Assembly (NCBI GenBank): GCA_047606825.1
Contig: JASGDY010000109.1
Location: 1-6,474, forward strand
Source of the DNA: Rhizosphaericola sp047606825
Lineage (GTDB): Bacteria > Bacteroidota > Bacteroidia > Chitinophagales > Chitinophagaceae
Direction: 5' to 3'
DNA length: 6,474 bases
This document shows positions 6,433 to 6,474 of this stretch, piece by piece. Within the stretch, counting starts at the first letter, position 1. Each line of letters opens with the position of its first letter. The notes under the pieces are model-generated. The model did no database searches, was not told the origin of the DNA, and was given only the letters and a program-made list of their open reading frames with translations. The position numbers and the translations under genes are program-made.

Positions 6433-6474
6433 ATGTCACATCCGTTATCCATCCATGTAAAAGAGTCGACTCGA
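6433..6474 (+). CDS. Start of an unidentified gene, cut by the window edge
   Basis: From ATG at 6433 the frame stays open for 14 codons to the end of the window (MSHPLSIHVKESTR). It is preceded by a promoter-like TACATTTG and A/T-rich leader with no Shine-Dalgarno. Fourteen residues are too few to assign a family. The HVKES sequence is loosely reminiscent of the N-terminus of IS630-type transposase helix-turn-helix proteins, which would agree with the inverted repeat just upstream, but this is a guess. It may also be a chance open stretch. Confidence 0.35.
   Translation, partial: MSHPLSIHVKESTR

Noticed and set aside
6463..6472. Perfect 10-bp palindrome GAGTCGACTC near the right end
   Set aside because: It lies within the open frame starting at 6433, is short, and could be chance; the window ends two bases later, so nothing more can be tested.

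Overview
The window looks like chromosomal DNA from a member of the Bacteroidota, probably Bacteroidales. This rests on the Bacteroidetes-style MutS (short MAK-type N-terminus before the FYE motif, GPNMSGKS P-loop, NExxSIINNIS stretch), on start codons preceded by A/T-rich stretches with no Shine-Dalgarno, and on two exact matches to the Bacteroidetes -7 promoter consensus TAnnTTTG. The genus cannot be fixed from the sequence. The repeat-rich spacers would suit a host-associated or gut lineage, but that is only an inference.

Layout: positions 1-205 are a spacer holding a perfect 11-bp inverted repeat, one copy of an 18-bp direct repeat, T-rich DNA and a candidate promoter. mutS (206-2827, +) is a full-length DNA mismatch-recognition ATPase. 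The spacer at 2828-3146 (319 bp) holds four kinds of repeat and no credible gene: a 14-nt tandem duplication overlapping the mutS stop, the second copy of the 18-bp repeat, a 27-bp inverted repeat of the TTCCCGC...GCGGGAA type, and four 8-nt tandem units ending just before the next start. rlmH (3147-3620, +) encodes the 23S rRNA pseudouridine-1915 N3-methyltransferase. After a 92-bp spacer, 3713-6346 (+) encodes a complete exported glycoside hydrolase family 2 protein that resembles the plant endo-beta-mannosidase / bacterial exo-beta-glucosaminidase branch. The right end (6347-6474) has an imperfect inverted repeat, a second promoter-like element and the first 14 codons of another reading frame, possibly the left end of an insertion sequence.

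The three main genes are co-directional but do not form an obvious functional operon: a DNA repair gene and a ribosome modification gene precede a secreted glycan hydrolase with no SusC/SusD or other polysaccharide-utilisation partner in view. The spacers are wide and carry inverted repeats, so separate or weakly coupled transcription is likely.

I found no convincing new multi-gene system. The points most worth a second look are the repeat families in the spacers, the specificity of the GH2 enzyme and the possible mobile-element end at the right edge.
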